The notes below the pieces were generated by a model, which saw nothing but the letters and a program-made list of their open reading frames with translations, ran no database searches and was not told the DNA's origin. DNA of 64,000 bases from CAYYKK01 sp046351395 (GTDB lineage Bacteria; Myxococcota_A; Polyangia; Polyangiales; Polyangiaceae). Position 1 is the stretch's first letter. The number at the start of each line of letters is the position of its first letter. This document shows, piece after piece, positions 37,514 to 44,899 of the stretch. The stretch spans positions 1 to 64,000 of the forward strand of contig JAXLYP010000003.1 of the NCBI GenBank assembly GCA_046351395.1. The letters are read 5' to 3'. The position numbers and the translations under genes were made by a program.

Positions 37514-38452
37514 TCAGCTCGTCGCGATCCGGCGCGCGAGGATCGCATCGAGGGCGCGAGTGACCTCGCCGTTCTCGAGGAGCTCCGCGATCCTGGACGC
37601 GACCCGCTCCTCCGCCGCTCGCCGGCCGTCGCCGCTCTCGTCGCCGGCGTGCGGCGGGAAGTAGGCACGGAAGACCGGGTCGCGGAGGCCGATCTCCGCG
37701 AGCGCCTCGAGCACGTCGAGCCCGCTGAGGGGGACCACGCCGAACGTCACGTGGAGCGAGCGCCCGCCGACGGCGCGCGCGTTGTGGAACTGTCCGCGAG
37801 GCACGTACACGACGTCCCCGGGCTCGACGGTGGCCTCGAGGACGATGTCCTCCGCCGCCGCGCCGCGCATCGACGCCATCCCCGCGTCCACGTCCGATTT
37901 CATGCCGGGCAGATCGAGGGGTCGGTCGAAGCGCACGCCCGAGATTTGCCAGGTCTTTCGCCCTTCGATCTGGAGCACGAGCACCTCGTGCGAGTCGAAA
38001 TGCATGTCGAAGGGCGCGCGCTCGGGGCCCGTGGCGTAGAGGTTCGGCCAGACGCGCGCGCCGAGCGCCCGCGCGAGCGAGGCGGAGAGCGCGTCGAGCG
38101 CGGGCGTCGCCCCCCTCGCGCCGTTCCAGACAATCGCGTTCCCCGCCTCGAGGTAGGCCCAAATGGGCTCCGTGCCGAGCGGGATCGCCCCGCCGAGCGT
38201 CGCGACGTACCCCGCGCTGGGGACGGCGCGCGGATCGATCCTCTCCGCGTCGACCATGAACTTCCCCGCGGGCGTCTCGACGCCCGTCATCGCGCGGACG
38301 ATGTCCGCAAGGGAGACGATCCCGAGGGCTCGCTCCGACGAGCCGCGGAGGAGCGCGGGGGCGGTCTCCCAGTGATCCCGAAGGAACGCGGCGACCGAGA
38401 GCGGCGCGACGAGCGCCGCCAAATCGACGCGCGGCGCGCTCGGGTCATTCAA
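37514..38452 (-). CDS. JmjC/cupin-4 oxygenase-like protein (RoxA/YcfD type)
   Basis: A 312-residue Fe(II)/2-oxoglutarate oxygenase of the JmjC cupin group. The N-terminus (FLRDHWETAPALLRG) matches the entry helix of ribosomal-oxygenase-like proteins. The iron triad is visible as H151 and D153 in FDMHFDSHEVLVLQIEG, and a distal His in VYVPRGQFHNARAV. A winged C-terminal part follows. Characterised relatives hydroxylate ribosomal proteins, but the substrate here is not shown. The gene ends the ordinary region just before the TetR remnant and the arrestin/ATPase cassette. Confidence 0.8.
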   Translation of the reverse strand: MNDPSAPRVDLAALVAPLSVAAFLRDHWETAPALLRGSSERALGIVSLADIVRAMTGVETPAGKFMVDAERIDPRAVPSAGYVATLGGAIPLGTEPIWAYLEAGNAIVWNGARGATPALDALSASLARALGARVWPNLYATGPERAPFDMHFDSHEVLVLQIEGRKTWQISGVRFDRPLDLPGMKSDVDAGMASMRGAAAEDIVLEATVEPGDVVYVPRGQFHNARAVGGRSLHVTFGVVPLSGLDVLEALAEIGLRDPVFRAYFPPHAGDESGDGRRAAEERVASRIAELLENGEVTRALDAILARRIATS

Positions 38453-38516
38453 TGGTCGAGCCCCATCGTCGCGAACGCTCTCTGCATGGTTGTCCGATGC
38501 GACACGCCCGCGCTCC

Positions 38517-38597
38517 GATCGTCAAGGCAGGGGCGACGACGCGCCGGACGAACTCGGTGATGGCGTGCGCGACGCCGGCGCGCTTCGCGTCCCGATG
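38517..38597 (-). pseudogene. 3' remnant of a TetR regulator gene (direct repeat copy A)
   Basis: About 81 bases match 40713-40792, the last codons of the intact TetR gene, with roughly five substitutions and one indel (about 92 % identity). The minus-strand translation HRDAKRAGVAHAITEFVRRV parallels HRDAKLAGVADAVTEFVRRV in the intact gene. Similarity stops abruptly on the upstream side, and there is no helix-turn-helix part, so this is a gene fragment. Both copies point the same way and bracket the three-gene arrestin/ATPase cassette. Confidence 0.75.
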
Positions 38598-38909
38598 AGT
38601 CACGACGAGACCGGTGCCGAGCGCGTCACCGCTGCGGTGGAGGCCGCGACGGTCCGTCGACGACGCCGACGGCCCGTTCGATCCTCGACCTTGGGTCCAG
38701 ACATCGGGGCCCCTCCCGCTCACGCGACAGGGATCGCCCGCTCGTCGGGGAGGCTTTCGTCTACGTCGATCGCGGGAGTGTGGGGCCTTCTCGCGGCCCG
38801 GGAGCCCGGATAGCGTCGAGGCCTCGCGAGCGACGGGGATCCCCGAGCGCAACCACGGCAACGACAAAGACGCCGCCGACAACAGAGTGCTCTACACGCG
38901 GAGCTGATC
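38598..38909. other. Intergenic stretch, no gene seen
   Basis: About 310 bases between the TetR remnant and the arrestin-like gene. Open frames here have no coding character or ribosome sites. It should contain the promoter of the cassette, but I cannot point to one with confidence. Confidence 0.4.
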
Positions 38910-39632
38910 GTGAACATGGAACGGGTCAGAAAGGTCGAGGTCGCCGCGGGGTACCGCGATCGGCCACCTCGCGTCACCGCGGAGAGCTTCTACGGCCCCA
39001 TCCTCGCGACGCTCCCCGTGCCGAAGGTCACGACCGCGGCCGGCCGGTCGCTGCGGTTCGCGATGGAGCCCGAGCGCGGACTCGGCGTTGTCATCATCAT
39101 CGGGGGGCTGCTCTTTGCGCTCGTCTTCGCGCCGATATTCGTGATGGGCAGAGCCATGTTTTCACGCGTCTTCGGCGGAGTGGGCGCGGTGATTGCGCTC
39201 GCGGCGCTCATCAAGGGGATCTTCGTCTACCTCGGCGAGACGAAGATCCCCTCGGTCGAGATCTCTGCCGAGCCGGTCTTCCTCGGGGAGTCGTTCGATG
39301 TGAAGATCGATCAGCGCGGCCCCGTCGCGGTGCGCCGAATCCGCGTGGATCTGCTGTGCAGCGAGCGCGCCGAATATGTTCGCGGTACGACGACGCACCT
39401 CGCGACCGAGACCGTCCGCGAAATCTCTGTGCTCGAGGCGGGCCCGCGCGTCGTCGCGCGCGGCGAGGTGTGGTCGGTCGACGGACGCGCCGATCTCCCG
39501 CACGAACCCTCTTCGTTCGAGGCCCACAACAACAGCGTCCGTTGGTTCCTGCGAGTGCGCGCGGAGATCGATCGATTCCCTGACTACGAGGCCCTCTACG
39601 AGTTCCGCGCGCTCCCTCGGGTGCCGTCGTGA
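38910..39632 (+). CDS. Membrane-anchored arrestin-like domain protein
   Basis: A 240-residue protein. Two adjacent hydrophobic segments (GLGVVIIIGGLLFALVFAPI and VFGGVGAVIALAALIKGIF, ~57-110) split a short N-terminal part from a C-terminal beta-sandwich. That part (PVFLGESFDVKIDQRGPVAV, then PHEPSSFEAHNNSVRWFLRV and a closing EALYEFRALP) matches the pattern of arrestin-like folds, in which a Pro-rich turn precedes an N-x-x-x-W-x-L strand. The start may be GTG 38910 or ATG 38916. Its stop overlaps the next gene (GTGA). First gene of a three-gene cassette; the role is unknown. Confidence 0.7.
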   Translation: MNMERVRKVEVAAGYRDRPPRVTAESFYGPILATLPVPKVTTAAGRSLRFAMEPERGLGVVIIIGGLLFALVFAPIFVMGRAMFSRVFGGVGAVIALAALIKGIFVYLGETKIPSVEISAEPVFLGESFDVKIDQRGPVAVRRIRVDLLCSERAEYVRGTTTHLATETVREISVLEAGPRVVARGEVWSVDGRADLPHEPSSFEAHNNSVRWFLRVRAEIDRFPDYEALYEFRALPRVPS

Positions 39633-39967
39633 ACGCGCGCGTGGAGCTCGCGCAGTCGACGTTCGAGCCCGGATCCACGCTGAGAGGCGACGTCGTCCTC
39701 ACGGGTCGACCTGGGGAACGGGTGCAGCTCTCGGTGTTCTGGTTCACCGAAGGCAAAGGAGATCCCGACGGCAAGGAGATCCTCGAGCGCGAGCTGACGT
39801 GTCCGACGGAGGAGCGACCGAGTGCCATCCCGTTCGAGGTCGAGCTCCCCGTGCTGCCGGTCACCTACGACGGGTGCATCGTGAAGATCGGGTGGGCCGT
39901 GGAGATCCGCCACCTGGGCGAGGTCATCGCAAAGGAGCCGTTCGTCCTCCGCTGGGATCCCAGGTGA
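39629..39967 (+). CDS. Small arrestin-like protein
   Basis: A 112-residue, all-beta soluble protein starting at GTG. It shows STFEPGSTLRGDVVL at the N-terminus, QLSVFWFTEGKGDPDGK in the middle and FEVELPVLPVTYDGCIVKIG near the end, a second arrestin-like sandwich different from the one in the preceding gene. It overlaps both neighbours by 4 bases, so a 1:1:1 module is likely. No catalytic residues are seen; it probably binds a partner. It is short for a full arrestin (one lobe only). Confidence 0.7.
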   Translation: MNARVELAQSTFEPGSTLRGDVVLTGRPGERVQLSVFWFTEGKGDPDGKEILERELTCPTEERPSAIPFEVELPVLPVTYDGCIVKIGWAVEIRHLGEVIAKEPFVLRWDPR

Positions 39968-40572
39968 GCCTCGGCTTCGTCCACAACCCGTTCAACGCCG
40001 CCGATCACGCGCCCGGCGCGCTGCCGTGGTTCGAGTCGACCCCGGGGGAGCTCGCCGGCCTCGTCGATCGCGCGCTCGAGGCCCGCGCGCCGATGCAGAT
40101 GGTCGGCGCGCACGGGACGGGAAAGTCGACGCTGCTCGTTCACCTGGAGGCAGCCGCGCGCGAACGGGGTTCGAACGTCGTGTTGTTTCGCGGCTCGCGT
40201 GGCGCGCCGCTCCGTCGCGTGCTCTCGCTTCGAGGCTCCTCGGCGCGTCCGCTGGTGCTCGTCGACGAGATGGAAGAGCTCGGCGCGCTCACGCGGATCG
40301 CGACGCTCGCAGCGGCGCGGCTCGCGGGCGGCGCGGTCGTGGTGAGCACGCATCGCGATCTCGGGCTCGACACCCTCGTCACGCGCGCGATCGACGCGCG
40401 CACGGCCGCGCGCGTCGTGGATCATTTGTTGGTGGCGAGCCGGCGCACCGACCTCCGCCCGCTCTCGATGCGCGTGTTGGACTCCACCCTCGCGCGACAT
40501 CGAGGCAACCTGCGCGACGTGCTCTTCGAGCTCTACGACGTCGCCGAGCGTGCCCGGTCGAGCGTGCGCTGA
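39964..40572 (+). CDS. P-loop ATPase of the arrestin cassette
   Basis: A 202-residue protein starting at GTG 39964. The N-terminus has FVHNPFNAADHAPGALPWFE, then the Walker A MVGAHGTGKSTLLVHL (~43-58) and a Walker B-like PLVLVDEMEEL (~96-106), followed by VVVSTHRDLG, a sensor-like strand. The size is that of a compact AAA/STAND-like single domain without fused effector or DNA-binding parts. It presumably works with the two arrestin-like proteins encoded just upstream, with which it overlaps by 4 bases. No close functional assignment is known to me. Confidence 0.75.
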   Translation: MSLGFVHNPFNAADHAPGALPWFESTPGELAGLVDRALEARAPMQMVGAHGTGKSTLLVHLEAAARERGSNVVLFRGSRGAPLRRVLSLRGSSARPLVLVDEMEELGALTRIATLAAARLAGGAVVVSTHRDLGLDTLVTRAIDARTAARVVDHLLVASRRTDLRPLSMRVLDSTLARHRGNLRDVLFELYDVAERARSSVR

Positions 40573-40712
40573 CGGGAGACCTTCGCGCGCCTCGTCCGTT
40601 TTGGTCGAGTCGAAGGGCTCGTCGACGGCGTGCCGAACCCGACGCGATCCGCGGACCTCACCGCAGAGGCTCGCGTGGCGCCGCCCGCTTTGACCGCTCC
40701 TGCCTCGAGATC

Positions 40713-40792
40713 GATCGTCATGGCAGGACGACGACGCGCCGGACGAACTCGGTGACGGCGTCCGCGACGCCGGCGAGCTTCGCGTCCCGATG
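40713..40792. repeat. Direct repeat copy B (3' end of TetR gene)
   Basis: This 80-base segment at the 3' end of the intact TetR gene is nearly duplicated at 38517-38597 in the same orientation. The two copies lie about 2.1 kb apart and enclose only the arrestin/arrestin/ATPase genes. Identity is about 92 % by eye and ends sharply. Confidence 0.75.
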
Positions 40793-41359
40793 CGACTCGA
40801 GGCGCACGAGGACGAGCTCGTTGATCCCGCCGACCATCGCGATCGCCATCGGCCTCGAGAGGGGCTCGATCGCCGGGTTCTCCTTGCGCGCGAGCTCCAC
40901 GAGCCGCTCGAGGAGCGTCGCGAAGCGCAGGTGGACGGCGCGCCGCACCTCGAGCCCGGGCGCGCCGGCCGCGTGGATCTCGAGGAGGAACGTCCGCGTG
41001 AGGAGCGGGCTCCGCGCGAGGGTCGACACGTACGCGTTCGCAGCGGCGTGGATCCGGGCGACCCACCCGGTGTCGGGGTCGGGCTCGGAGTGGACGAACG
41101 CGCTCTCGATGCCCCGGATCGTGACCTCGCTGAGCCCGCGGTACGCGGCGAGCAGACAATCGTCCTTGTCGCGAAAGAACTCGTAGAACGACCTCTTCGA
41201 CATCTGGGCGTGACGGACGACGTCCGCGACGGTCACCGCGGAGTAGCCCCCGCCGGCGGTGCCCTTCTCTTCGATCGCGAAGACCAGCGCGTCCACGAGG
41301 CGCCGGCGGAGCTCGCGTTTCTCCTCCGCGCTGCGCGTCGCGCCGGCCGGCGCGCTCAC
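40718..41359 (-). CDS. TetR-family transcriptional regulator
   Basis: A 213-residue regulator. The helix-turn-helix part is at ~30-70: YSAVTVADVVRHAQMSKRSF followed by YEFFRDKDDCLLAAY, typical of TetR. The remaining helices form the ligand-binding/dimer domain. The start is GTG 41359, overlapping the stop of the pectin-acetylesterase-like gene (GTGA), so it is probably co-transcribed with it and may regulate it or itself. Its last ~26 codons are repeated as a remnant at 38517-38597 beyond the arrestin cassette. Confidence 0.88.
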   Translation of the reverse strand: MSAPAGATRSAEEKRELRRRLVDALVFAIEEKGTAGGGYSAVTVADVVRHAQMSKRSFYEFFRDKDDCLLAAYRGLSEVTIRGIESAFVHSEPDPDTGWVARIHAAANAYVSTLARSPLLTRTFLLEIHAAGAPGLEVRRAVHLRFATLLERLVELARKENPAIEPLSRPMAIAMVGGINELVLVRLESHRDAKLAGVADAVTEFVRRVVVLP

Positions 41360-42663
41360 GGCCCGACGGAGAGCGGATCCCCGTCGATGACGTGTCCGAC
41401 CCACTCCTCGACCGAGACGTCGTCGACGACGGTCGTCCAGAAGGTGGGCGAGCGGAGCGCCGTGTGGCCGAGGCCGAAGTCGAGGTACCAGCGATCCGGT
41501 CCGATCAGGTACGTCCCCGCCTTGCCCGCGTACGTCTCCCGAAGGGCGAGGAGTCCATCCTCATAGACGGAGGAAGGGACGATCGTCGGGACGCCGCCGC
41601 AGTTGTCGTGCTGGCCGTTGCCCCAGCCGAACCCCATGAACGTCCGGATCACGGTGTCCTGAGCGTTCGAGAACACCCCGAAGTGCGCCGTCGGGTAGCG
41701 GGTGATGACGTGATCGATGAGGCCGCTCGCGAAGTCGCTCGGGTTCGGACAATCGGTCCCGCACGCTTTCAGGACGGTCTGGTCGAGGCCCCACACCGTT
41801 CGGAACGTGTCCTCGAGACAAGGCGGGATCACGTCGTTGCCGAAGGGTGGACCAGAGTCGTCCACGAGCGTCATCTGCGGGCCTCCATCCTTGTGGATGG
41901 AGGCGAACGCGTCCGCGACTTGGGGGAAGTTCAACCCCGCGCCGAAGCCGCCCGCGCTGATCCCCGTGAGGAGGACGTTGTCGAGGTGCTGGAACGTGAC
42001 GACCCAGCGCTCGAGGTACTTCGTGATGTTCGAGTACCCGTGGAAATGGCGGACTTGGCCGCCGAGCTCCGTGTCCTTGTCTCCCCCGTGGATGTCCCCC
42101 GTGCAGTAGGGGACATAGATCATGCTCCAATCGTGGACGGGGTTGCCGTCGTTGTTCCGGTTGAAGATCCCGTCGGGCGGGGGGACGTAGGGGACGTTGA
42201 GCGCGGAGAAGTCGCACGCGTCGTTGAAGCACGCGCCGCCGCCCTCGAGATAGATCATCAGGTTCCGCGAGCCGGGGACGATGGAGATCCCGAAGCCCGC
42301 GGTGTCGCCGTTCATGCACTGCGTCCCGGGCGTCTCGATCCACGTCCACTCGTTCGCGGGCGCCTCGATGGGCTCCACGATCGTGCAGTCCGGGCGGCAC
42401 CCGTCGAACGGGTTCGCGTTGCCGTCGTCGCACGCCTCGCCGAGGTCCGCGTCGATGTGCCCATTCCCGCAGAACGGGGCGGGAGGCTCGACCGATCCGC
42501 CCGCGCCGCCCGTCCCCGCGCCGCTCGACGCCGAGGTCGAGACCGTCGTGTGTTCGCCGGTCCCCGTCGTCACCGAGGAGGAGGAACCTCCGTCGACGAC
42601 GTCCGTCCCTGCGCATCCCGCGAGCGCACCCACCACGACGACCCAGAACGCACGGCGCATCAC
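41356..42663 (-). CDS. Pectin acetylesterase/Notum-family esterase lipoprotein
   Basis: A 435-residue lipoprotein: lipobox LAGC (~14-17), Ser/Thr/Gly linker, then a DUF4215-type motif CGNGHIDADLGEACDDGNAN (~65-84). The esterase domain follows with MIYLEGGGACFN (oxyanion region) and the nucleophile in LLTGISAGGFGAGLN (Ser ~232). A His near the C-terminus (LGHTALRS) completes a likely triad. Family members remove acetyl or acyl groups from polysaccharides or proteins. It is exported and probably cell-surface bound. The TetR gene overlaps its 3' end. Together with the lyases at 8-12 kb it supports carbohydrate scavenging. Confidence 0.85.
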   Translation of the reverse strand: MMRRAFWVVVVGALAGCAGTDVVDGGSSSSVTTGTGEHTTVSTSASSGAGTGGAGGSVEPPAPFCGNGHIDADLGEACDDGNANPFDGCRPDCTIVEPIEAPANEWTWIETPGTQCMNGDTAGFGISIVPGSRNLMIYLEGGGACFNDACDFSALNVPYVPPPDGIFNRNNDGNPVHDWSMIYVPYCTGDIHGGDKDTELGGQVRHFHGYSNITKYLERWVVTFQHLDNVLLTGISAGGFGAGLNFPQVADAFASIHKDGGPQMTLVDDSGPPFGNDVIPPCLEDTFRTVWGLDQTVLKACGTDCPNPSDFASGLIDHVITRYPTAHFGVFSNAQDTVIRTFMGFGWGNGQHDNCGGVPTIVPSSVYEDGLLALRETYAGKAGTYLIGPDRWYLDFGLGHTALRSPTFWTTVVDDVSVEEWVGHVIDGDPLSVGP

Positions 42664-42771
42664 GACCTCCCCGGAGAGCGGAACGGTCTAGTGGTACGAC
42701 CGCGTACCAGACTCAAGGAAAAACCTCCCGGGACCGTCTTCGAGGCTTTCGCTACCCGGATCCTCGCGCGC

Positions 42772-44244
42772 TCAGCGGAGCCACTCGGCGAGGATGGTGA
42801 CGGACGCGACGAACACGATGAACGCGAGCAGCGCGAGCAGCGGGGCGCGCGGGCTGCGCGAGGTGGGGGCGGGCACGGGGGTGCTCTCGCGGGCGTCGTC
42901 GGGCGGCGATGCGAGGCCGGGGGCTTCGTGGGGGGACGGCGCCTCCATGCGCGGCGCGCCGGCGGAGATCCCGGCGAAGAGATCGCGGCGGACGAACTGT
43001 CGCGTCTTCAGCCCCGTGCTGATCGTCGATTCCCGCGCGCGCGGCGGGGCGGCCCGATCGGGGCGCGTGACGACGCTGTCTGCCATCGGTCCCTCGACGA
43101 CCTGCGCCGCGGGAGCGGGGGCAGGGGGCGTCTCGGGGGCCGCGTGCTCGACGCCCACGGACGCGGCGGGCCCGCCCAGGGTCGCGCCGAGGAACGCGCT
43201 CCCCAACTCGCGCGCGCTCGCGAAGCGGTCAGCGGGTCGGCGCGAGAGCGCGATGGCAAAGAACGCGTCGACGGCGGGGCCGAGCTCCGGCAGGACGGTC
43301 GAGGGAGGCACCGCGGGCCTCGAGAGCGCCCACTCGAGCGACGCGATCTCGTCCTTGCCGGGGAACGGATCGGCGCCGACGAGCGCGCGGTAGATCACGC
43401 AGGCCGCGCTCCAGAGGTCGCTCCGCGCGTCGACGTCGCGGTTCGCGACCTGCTCGGGGCTCATGTAGCGCGGCGAGCCCACCAGCATCCCCGGCCTCGT
43501 GAGCTTGCTGTCGAACAGAGCGTGGCGCGCGATCCCCAGATCGAGGACCTTCAGGATCTCGCCGTCCGCGCTCGGCACGATCATCAGGTTCCTCGGGGTG
43601 ATGTCGCGGTGGACGATGCCGAACTCGTGGACGGCGGTGAGCGCCTCACAGAGCTCGCGCGCGAGCCAACGGCACTCCTCGATCGACAGCCGGCCACGCG
43701 CGCGGATTCGCTCCGAGAGGGTCTCGCCCTCGAGGAACTCGAGCGCGAGGTACGGCGCCTCGTTCTCGAGCCCGTAGCCGTGAACCCGCGGAAAGTGCGG
43801 TCCCACGAGGCCCGAGGCAAGCGCGATCTCGCGCCGGAAACGCTCTTTGGCCTCGGGCGCGGCCTCGGAGCCCGCCGTCATCACCTTCAGCGCGAGGCGC
43901 ATTTCGCCACGTGTGACGTCGCGCGCCTCCCAGATCGACCCCATGCCACCGCGCGCCACGTGACGGACGAGCCGGTACTTCCCATCCACGAGCAGGCTCG
44001 AGAGCACCGCGCGCCGCTTCGAAGTGGTGCGCTTTTGCGCGGGGGACGCGCTCGCGGGTTCGTCGCGCGTGAGGCCCTCCCATCCGAACGGGGTCTCCTC
44101 GGGGTGTTCTTCGGGGATCACGCGCCGAATCCGGTCGCCCGAGTCTCCGGATGAGACGGACTCCGTCTCACGTCGGGACGCGTGCGCACCACCTTCGCCC
44201 TCGCCCTCCCACTTCGCCCGCGTCATCAGGTTCCCCGCCGCCAT
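42772..44244 (-). CDS. Ser/Thr protein kinase, tail-anchored
   Basis: A 490-residue kinase. It has VARGGMGSIWEARDV (~86-100), Lys in LALKVM (~112), HRDITPRNLMIV (Thr and Arg replace the usual Lys-Pro/Glu positions), LDLGIARHALF (DLG in place of DFG) and RYMSPEQVANR. The atypical HRDITPRN/DLG pair recurs in myxobacterial kinases that keep activity, but activity is not certain here. A low-complexity region (~345-460) precedes a single C-terminal helix (LLALLAFIVFVASVTILAEW) ending at the last residues, so the catalytic part faces the cytoplasm. Starts at 44226 or 44244 are possible. Confidence 0.88.
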   Translation of the reverse strand: MAAGNLMTRAKWEGEGEGGAHASRRETESVSSGDSGDRIRRVIPEEHPEETPFGWEGLTRDEPASASPAQKRTTSKRRAVLSSLLVDGKYRLVRHVARGGMGSIWEARDVTRGEMRLALKVMTAGSEAAPEAKERFRREIALASGLVGPHFPRVHGYGLENEAPYLALEFLEGETLSERIRARGRLSIEECRWLARELCEALTAVHEFGIVHRDITPRNLMIVPSADGEILKVLDLGIARHALFDSKLTRPGMLVGSPRYMSPEQVANRDVDARSDLWSAACVIYRALVGADPFPGKDEIASLEWALSRPAVPPSTVLPELGPAVDAFFAIALSRRPADRFASARELGSAFLGATLGGPAASVGVEHAAPETPPAPAPAAQVVEGPMADSVVTRPDRAAPPRARESTISTGLKTRQFVRRDLFAGISAGAPRMEAPSPHEAPGLASPPDDARESTPVPAPTSRSPRAPLLALLAFIVFVASVTILAEWLR

Positions 44245-44305
44245 GGCGACCGCTCTTCGCAACGAGCGAGCCAGGCGGGAGCGGCGAGCGTTCGGTGCTC
44301 TACAT

Positions 44306-44743
44306 TCAGCCGCCGTCGCGTGTCTTCGGGAGCCGTATCGCGTACACGCCCTTGCCGGTCGCGATCGTCGTCTTCTCGTCGGAGGCGTGGAACATGCGCA
44401 CGTCCGCCACGCCGACGGTTTTGCCCGCGCGCACGAGCGACGCGCGCGCGAGGACCGCCTCCTGACGGCCCGGGAGCAGATAGTCGATGCGGAGATCGAT
44501 CGTCGAGACGCGCGCGCGCTCGTCTTCGAGCGCCGTCCACACCGCGAAGCCGCCTGCGGTGTCCGCGAGCATGCTGAGGACGCCCCCGTGGAGCGCGCGC
44601 TTCACCGGGTCCCCGATGAGCTCGTCCCTGAACGGGATCTCGAACAGAATGTCGCCCTTCTCGATCGAGACCGCGCGGATCCCCACGAGCTTGTTGAACG
44701 GGATCCACTCTTCGGCGAGCTGCTTGAAGACGTCCGGCCTCAT
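44306..44743 (-). CDS. PaaI-type hotdog thioesterase
   Basis: A 145-residue hotdog-fold protein of the PaaI/DUF4442 thioesterase group. ALHGGVLSMLADTAGGFAVW (~50-69) is the conserved catalytic loop and helix, and STIDLRIDYLLPG (~80-92) follows the usual strand order. Such enzymes hydrolyse acyl-CoA thioesters in the cytoplasm. It lies between the kinase (same strand) and the divergent typA gene. Length fits the family; the substrate is unknown. Confidence 0.85.
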   Translation of the reverse strand: MRPDVFKQLAEEWIPFNKLVGIRAVSIEKGDILFEIPFRDELIGDPVKRALHGGVLSMLADTAGGFAVWTALEDERARVSTIDLRIDYLLPGRQEAVLARASLVRAGKTVGVADVRMFHASDEKTTIATGKGVYAIRLPKTRDGG

Positions 44744-44899
44744 CGGCGCCCATCCCTATCACGGTCTTCCGCGCGCTCCGCGCCGCCTCCGCGCGCGGCA
44801 GAGCCGCCTCGGGGATCGGCACCTCGGCGGCGCTCGGCGACCGCGTCGAGCGTTCGGACGTGGTGCTTCACGAGCGCGCGTGGTAGAGGCCCGCGCGAT

